A stretch of 64,000 nt of DNA from Bacteroidia bacterium (GTDB taxonomy: Bacteria; Bacteroidota; Bacteroidia; 2-12-FULL-35-15), in contig JAGVJJ010000089.1 of assembly GCA_020051175.1 (NCBI GenBank), positions 21,522 to 85,521 of the forward strand, written 5' to 3'. The position numbers and the translations under genes were made by a program. Every line of letters starts with the position of its first letter. Positions within the stretch are counted from its first letter, which is position 1. Below are positions 60,431-64,000 of the stretch, in pieces. The notes beneath the pieces are model-generated. The model made no database searches. It had not been told where the DNA came from and was given only the letters and a program-made list of their open reading frames with translations.

Positions 60431-63400
60431 ATGGAAAGAAATTACTTTTCCAATAGTAATAACAGTTGTAGTAAAGCAGGGGTGGGTTTTGTAAGGTTAT
60501 TGCTTATTGCATTAGTATGTTTGGTTCACGTAAACACTACTTTCGCACAGGTTACGCTTACATCACCTTCACTTACCATTACTACCTGCTCATTTCCTTC
60601 CGGTAATTCAACACTGGGCAACATTGTTATTGCCGAAAGCGCAGCAGGTGATATTTCAACTTTTGGAACAATAGTGCTTACTGCACCAGCAGGTTTTGAG
60701 TATGTGAGTGCCGGAACAGCAACTGTTTCCGGTACAGATGTGGTTTCCGCGACTCCTTCAATGGCTGACAATACGAATCTTTCGCTGCAAATTAATGGGA
60801 ATGGTACTGCCGGGCTCGATACAATTACCCTTAGCGGAATCCAGATGCGTGCAATTGCTGCTGCCGTTGGTGTGAATATTACTCGCACAGCTGGCTCGTC
60901 TGTTATCAATGGTGATGCAAATGGTGCAGTACATGCAACACTTACATCCATTTTAAATTCAGTTAACCGCGGAACTATCTCATTTTCTGTTGCAGGCGAT
61001 ACCCTGATGTGTTCTCCGGCAAACCCTTCAAACATAAGTGGAACTGCCGCTACAGGACCCGGAGGTTCAACCATTTTCTATCAGTGGCAATCATCGGCTG
61101 ATGCCGGATTTACAACTCCGGCCAATGTTGGCGCAAACAGCACGGACTATAACCCTCCTGCAGGTGTGGTGGCAGATGTGTATTACCGAAGGATTGCAAC
61201 CAGTACTTTGAATACCGTTGCATGTTCTGCCATTAGCGATACCCTTTCTGTTGATATTGTTGCCCCGCCTACTGTTACAAATGCTTCGACCAAAACCATT
61301 TGTAGTGGCTCCGGTACAGGAATCTCTTTAACTGCAAGTGCGCCAAGTACGTTTACCTGGACTGTAGGTGCAATTAGCGGGGCTATTTCCGGTGCATCTG
61401 CAGGTTCAGGTGCTACCTTAAATCAAACACTCACCAACCCCAGTAACGTTACATCCGGAACAGTTGATTATGTTATAACTCCAACAACCACAACAGGTTT
61501 GTGTACCGGAACCACGTATACTATTACGGTTACTGTTAATCCTGCCCCTACGGTAACCAATGCTTCAACAAAGAGCATTTGCAGCGGTGCATCTACTGCG
61601 ATTTCTTTAACCGCAAGCATACCAAGTACTTTTACCTGGACGCTGGGAACAATAAACGGTGGTATTACTGGTGCTCTTGGTGGATCTGGTTCCTCAATCA
61701 GCCAACCTTTAACCAATCCCAGCAATGCAGCATCCGGAAGTGTTGAATACATTGTAACACCAACATCAACATCGGGTTTGTGTACGGGTCCTACTTATAC
61801 CATTACGGTCACGGTTAATCCCTCACCGGTTGTAACCAATACAGCCACCAAAACCATTTGCAGTGGGGTGTCCACCGATATAAACCTTACTGCAAGTGCT
61901 GCAAGTAGTTTTAGCTGGACCATTGGCAGTATAAGCGGTGGTATTACCGGTTCTGGTGCCAGCACTGGCTCAAACATTGGCCAGGTGCTTACAAACCCAA
62001 GCAGCTCAGCATCCGGAACGGTTGATTATATTGTAACACCTACTTCCACAGGCGGTTCCTGCGCAGGCACTCCACTTACGATTACAGTTACAGTGAACCC
62101 GATACCTGTGGTCACCAACTCCTCTACCAAAAGTATTTGTAGTGGCGCTTCAACAGGTATAACACTTACATCAAGCGTAGCCAGCAGTTTTAGCTGGACC
62201 ATCGGTTCGATTACAGGCGGGATTACCGGTTCCAGTGCTAACTCAGGAGGTACTATTAACCAGGCTTTGACCAATCCTGGTAACACAACTGCAGGAACAG
62301 TTCCATACCTGGTTACTCCTACATCAACAGTCGGCTCTTGTGCCGGAGCGGCTTACACTATCACTGTTACAGTTAATCCGCTGCCTGCAATTACCAACTC
62401 ACTCACATCAACCATTTGCAGCGGGACCGGGCCTGGCATTACATTAACGGCAAGTGCAGCCAGCAGCTATAGCTGGACAATAGGAAACAATATTGGGGCT
62501 ATTTCCGGTGCGCTTGCAAACTCAGGAACAAGCATCAACCAGACCCTCACAAATCCAAGCAATGCATCATCCGGTTCTGTTGAATATGTTGTTACACCTA
62601 CATCTACTTCTGGTTCGTGTGTTGGTTCGCCCTCTACCTTTACAGTAACTGTGAATCCAACACCAGTAGTTACAAATACAGCAACAAAAACGATATGCAG
62701 TGGCGCTTCAAGCAGTATCAACTTAACAGCAAGTGCTGCAAGTAACTTTACGTGGACAATTGGGAATATTGTTGGTGGAATAACGGGTTCCGCAGCAGGT
62801 TCCGGCTCCTCAATCAGTCAGGTACTAACCAACCCCAGCAGTTCGGCAACAGGTAGTGTTGAGTATGTGGTTACACCAACATCTTCCGGGGGGAATTGTG
62901 CAGGAAGTCCTTATAGCATTACAGTAACTGTGAACTCTACACCTGTAGTCACCAATGCATCCACAAAAAGCATTTGCAGTGGGGCATCAACTGGAATTAC
63001 ACTTACTTCAAGTGTTGCCAGCAGTTATAGCTGGACTATTGGCTCTATTACCGGTGGAATAACAGGCTCAAGTGCCAGTTCCGGTGCGGCCATTAATCAA
63101 ACATTAACCAATCCAAGCAATACAACTGCCGGAACAGTTCCTTACCTGGTTACTCCAACATCTACTTCTGGTTCCTGTGCCGGTGCGGCTTATACAATTA
63201 CCCTTACTGTAAACCCTACCCCTTTGCTAACAAATGCTGCAACAGCAAGTATTTGCAGTGGAACAGCACCGGGAATAACTTTAACATCGAGTGTAGCCAG
63301 CAGCTTTAGCTGGACAATCGGGACTAACACCGGAACCATTAGCGGTGCGCTCGCCAGTTCCGGCTCATCGATTAACCAGATATTGACCAATCCTAGCAAT

Positions 63401-64000
63401 GCAGCGGCTGGTTCGGTGGAGTATGTGATTACACCAACTTCCACAAGTGGTTCCTGTACAGGTGTGGTGGATACGATTACAATTACCGTGAACCCGGTTC
63501 CTGTTGTTACAAATGCAGCTACTAAAACTATTTGTAGTGGTGCTTCCAGTAACATCGGTCTTACATCAAGTGCGCCCAGCAGTTTTACCTGGACTATAGG
63601 GACAATTACCAACGGAATTACAGGGTCTGCGGCCGGTTCGGGCTCAACCATTAACCAGGTTTTAACAAACCCGAGCAGCTCACTGGTTGGAACAGTGCCT
63701 TATTTGGTAACACCAACCTCTACTACGGGTTCGTGTGCAGGTAGTGCCACTACAATTACTGTAAGTGTAAATCCCATCCCTGTTATTACCAATGCATCCA
63801 CCAAAAGTATCTGCAGTGGTGCTTCCACTGCTATCACATTAACATCAAGTGTGGCCAGCAGCTACAGCTGGACGATCGGAACCATTACCGGTGCAATTAC
63901 AGGTTCCAGCGCAAGCTCTGGTGCTACCATTGCTCAGACATTGAGTAACCCAAGCAATGCAACATCGGGTTCGGTACAATATTTAGTAACTCCAACATCA
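60431..64000 (+). CDS. Giant secreted repeat protein with PKD/Ig-like domains (3' partial)
   Basis: The frame is open for 1,190 codons and runs off the window. A long signal peptide (cut near residue 41, VNTTFA-Q) is followed by a beta-rich domain (about 42-170), an Ig-like domain (about 175-275, YQWQSSADAGFTTP), then ten tandem units of exactly 93 residues. Each has ICSG near the start, a W in (F/Y)(S/T)WT, NPS before the middle, VTPTS, a second Cys 67 residues after the first, and ITVTVNP near the end. Such proteins in Bacteroidota are commonly cell-surface adhesins exported by T9SS; a C-terminal sorting domain would lie beyond the window. Minus-strand reading frames here are shadows of this gene. 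Confidence 0.9.
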   Translation, partial: MERNYFSNSNNSCSKAGVGFVRLLLIALVCLVHVNTTFAQVTLTSPSLTITTCSFPSGNSTLGNIVIAESAAGDISTFGTIVLTAPAGFEYVSAGTATVSGTDVVSATPSMADNTNLSLQINGNGTAGLDTITLSGIQMRAIAAAVGVNITRTAGSSVINGDANGAVHATLTSILNSVNRGTISFSVAGDTLMCSPANPSNISGTAATGPGGSTIFYQWQSSADAGFTTPANVGANSTDYNPPAGVVADVYYRRIATSTLNTVACSAISDTLSVDIVAPPTVTNASTKTICSGSGTGISLTASAPSTFTWTVGAISGAISGASAGSGATLNQTLTNPSNVTSGTVDYVITPTTTTGLCTGTTYTITVTVNPAPTVTNASTKSICSGASTAISLTASIPSTFTWTLGTINGGITGALGGSGSSISQPLTNPSNAASGSVEYIVTPTSTSGLCTGPTYTITVTVNPSPVVTNTATKTICSGVSTDINLTASAASSFSWTIGSISGGITGSGASTGSNIGQVLTNPSSSASGTVDYIVTPTSTGGSCAGTPLTITVTVNPIPVVTNSSTKSICSGASTGITLTSSVASSFSWTIGSITGGITGSSANSGGTINQALTNPGNTTAGTVPYLVTPTSTVGSCAGAAYTITVTVNPLPAITNSLTSTICSGTGPGITLTASAASSYSWTIGNNIGAISGALANSGTSINQTLTNPSNASSGSVEYVVTPTSTSGSCVGSPSTFTVTVNPTPVVTNTATKTICSGASSSINLTASAASNFTWTIGNIVGGITGSAAGSGSSISQVLTNPSSSATGSVEYVVTPTSSGGNCAGSPYSITVTVNSTPVVTNASTKSICSGASTGITLTSSVASSYSWTIGSITGGITGSSASSGAAINQTLTNPSNTTAGTVPYLVTPTSTSGSCAGAAYTITLTVNPTPLLTNAATASICSGTAPGITLTSSVASSFSWTIGTNTGTISGALASSGSSINQILTNPSNAAAGSVEYVITPTSTSGSCTGVVDTITITVNPVPVVTNAATKTICSGASSNIGLTSSAPSSFTWTIGTITNGITGSAAGSGSTINQVLTNPSSSLVGTVPYLVTPTSTTGSCAGSATTITVSVNPIPVITNASTKSICSGASTAITLTSSVASSYSWTIGTITGAITGSSASSGATIAQTLSNPSNATSGSVQYLVTPTS
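61301..64000 (+). repeat. Tandem array, 279-bp unit (93 codons), ten units, last cut by window end
   Basis: The first Cys codon of each unit lies at 61301, 61580, 61859, 62138, 62417, 62696, 62975, 63254, 63533 and 63812: nine intervals of exactly 279 bp. Units 4/7/10, 5/8 and 3/6/9 resemble each other most, implying a three-unit (837-bp) higher-order repeat. Confidence 0.9.

Noticed and set aside
60526..63651. Several minus-strand reading frames opposite the giant repeat gene
   Set aside because: They recur at the repeat period, have Val/Pro-rich low-complexity translations and no start context; they are antisense shadows of the 93-codon repeats.
61301..64000. Regularly spaced repeats as a CRISPR array
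   Set aside because: The period is 279 bp, the units are protein-coding in one open frame, and there are no short identical repeats with unique spacers; no cas genes are present.

Overview
The window is a stretch of a Bacteroidota chromosome. Evidence: a type IX secretion (T9SS) type A sorting domain, a TonB-dependent receptor with a carboxypeptidase-regulatory-like N-terminus, a 1,097-residue SecA with a zinc-binding tail, GldL-like HWPGA membrane segments, and many promoters fitting the Bacteroidota -7 consensus TAnnTTTG. Start codons lack Shine-Dalgarno sequences, and several genes start with TTG or GTG. I cannot place it below phylum with confidence; a free-living Chitinophagales- or Sphingobacteriales-like lineage would fit. 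I saw no tRNA, rRNA, CRISPR array, prophage or insertion sequence.

Layout. 0-5 kb: the end of a double-OmpA-domain, EF-hand protein; a SiaB-like kinase with two tandem SiaC-like phosphoproteins; a GT2 glycosyltransferase; a receiver-like protein lacking the phospho-acceptor. 5-11 kb: a T9SS-exported protein and a TonB receptor, divergent from a PhoB/OmpR-type response regulator across a spacer carrying two triads of TTAA at exact 11-bp spacing. 11-18.6 kb: a PadR regulator coupled to a membrane protein, a lipoprotein, an ALDH7-type dehydrogenase, a frameshifted small gene, a methyltransferase, a LolD/MacB-type ATPase and a corrinoid adenosyltransferase. 18.7-24.4 kb: DUF2795, secA, uvrC. 24.4-31.8 kb (minus strand): yfhO-like, gpsA and two GT39-like membrane proteins, probably one operon. 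31.9-40 kb: lysS, a sugar-phosphate isomerase, lipB, a frameshifted lipoprotein with a UUUUUUA slippery site, a DbpA-like helicase, an RluE-like pseudouridine synthase, purH. 40-45.6 kb: the rod-shape operon mreB-mreC-mreD-mrdA-rodA. 45.6-50 kb (minus strand): DUF2059, a LysE exporter, a sphingosine-1-phosphate-lyase-like PLP enzyme and an M19-type peptidase; three neighbouring spacers here carry the same ATTCGT-rich repeat. 50-53.8 kb: tolC-like, a periplasmic adaptor, tsaB. 53.8-58.6 kb: a lipoprotein and a small membrane protein, divergent from an ECF sigma factor whose overlapping partner looks like a dual-membrane-spanning anti-sigma factor; a YwqK-like protein follows. 58.7-64 kb: a FadL-family porin and the 5' part of a giant secreted protein made of exact 93-residue repeats, running off the window.

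Most of the window is envelope biology: cell-wall elongation, Sec and T9SS export, outer-membrane uptake and efflux, surface glycosylation, and signalling across the envelope. The regions most worth following up are the sigma/anti-sigma pair, the TTAA arrays, the possible -1 frameshift, the giant repeat protein and the S1P-lyase-like gene.
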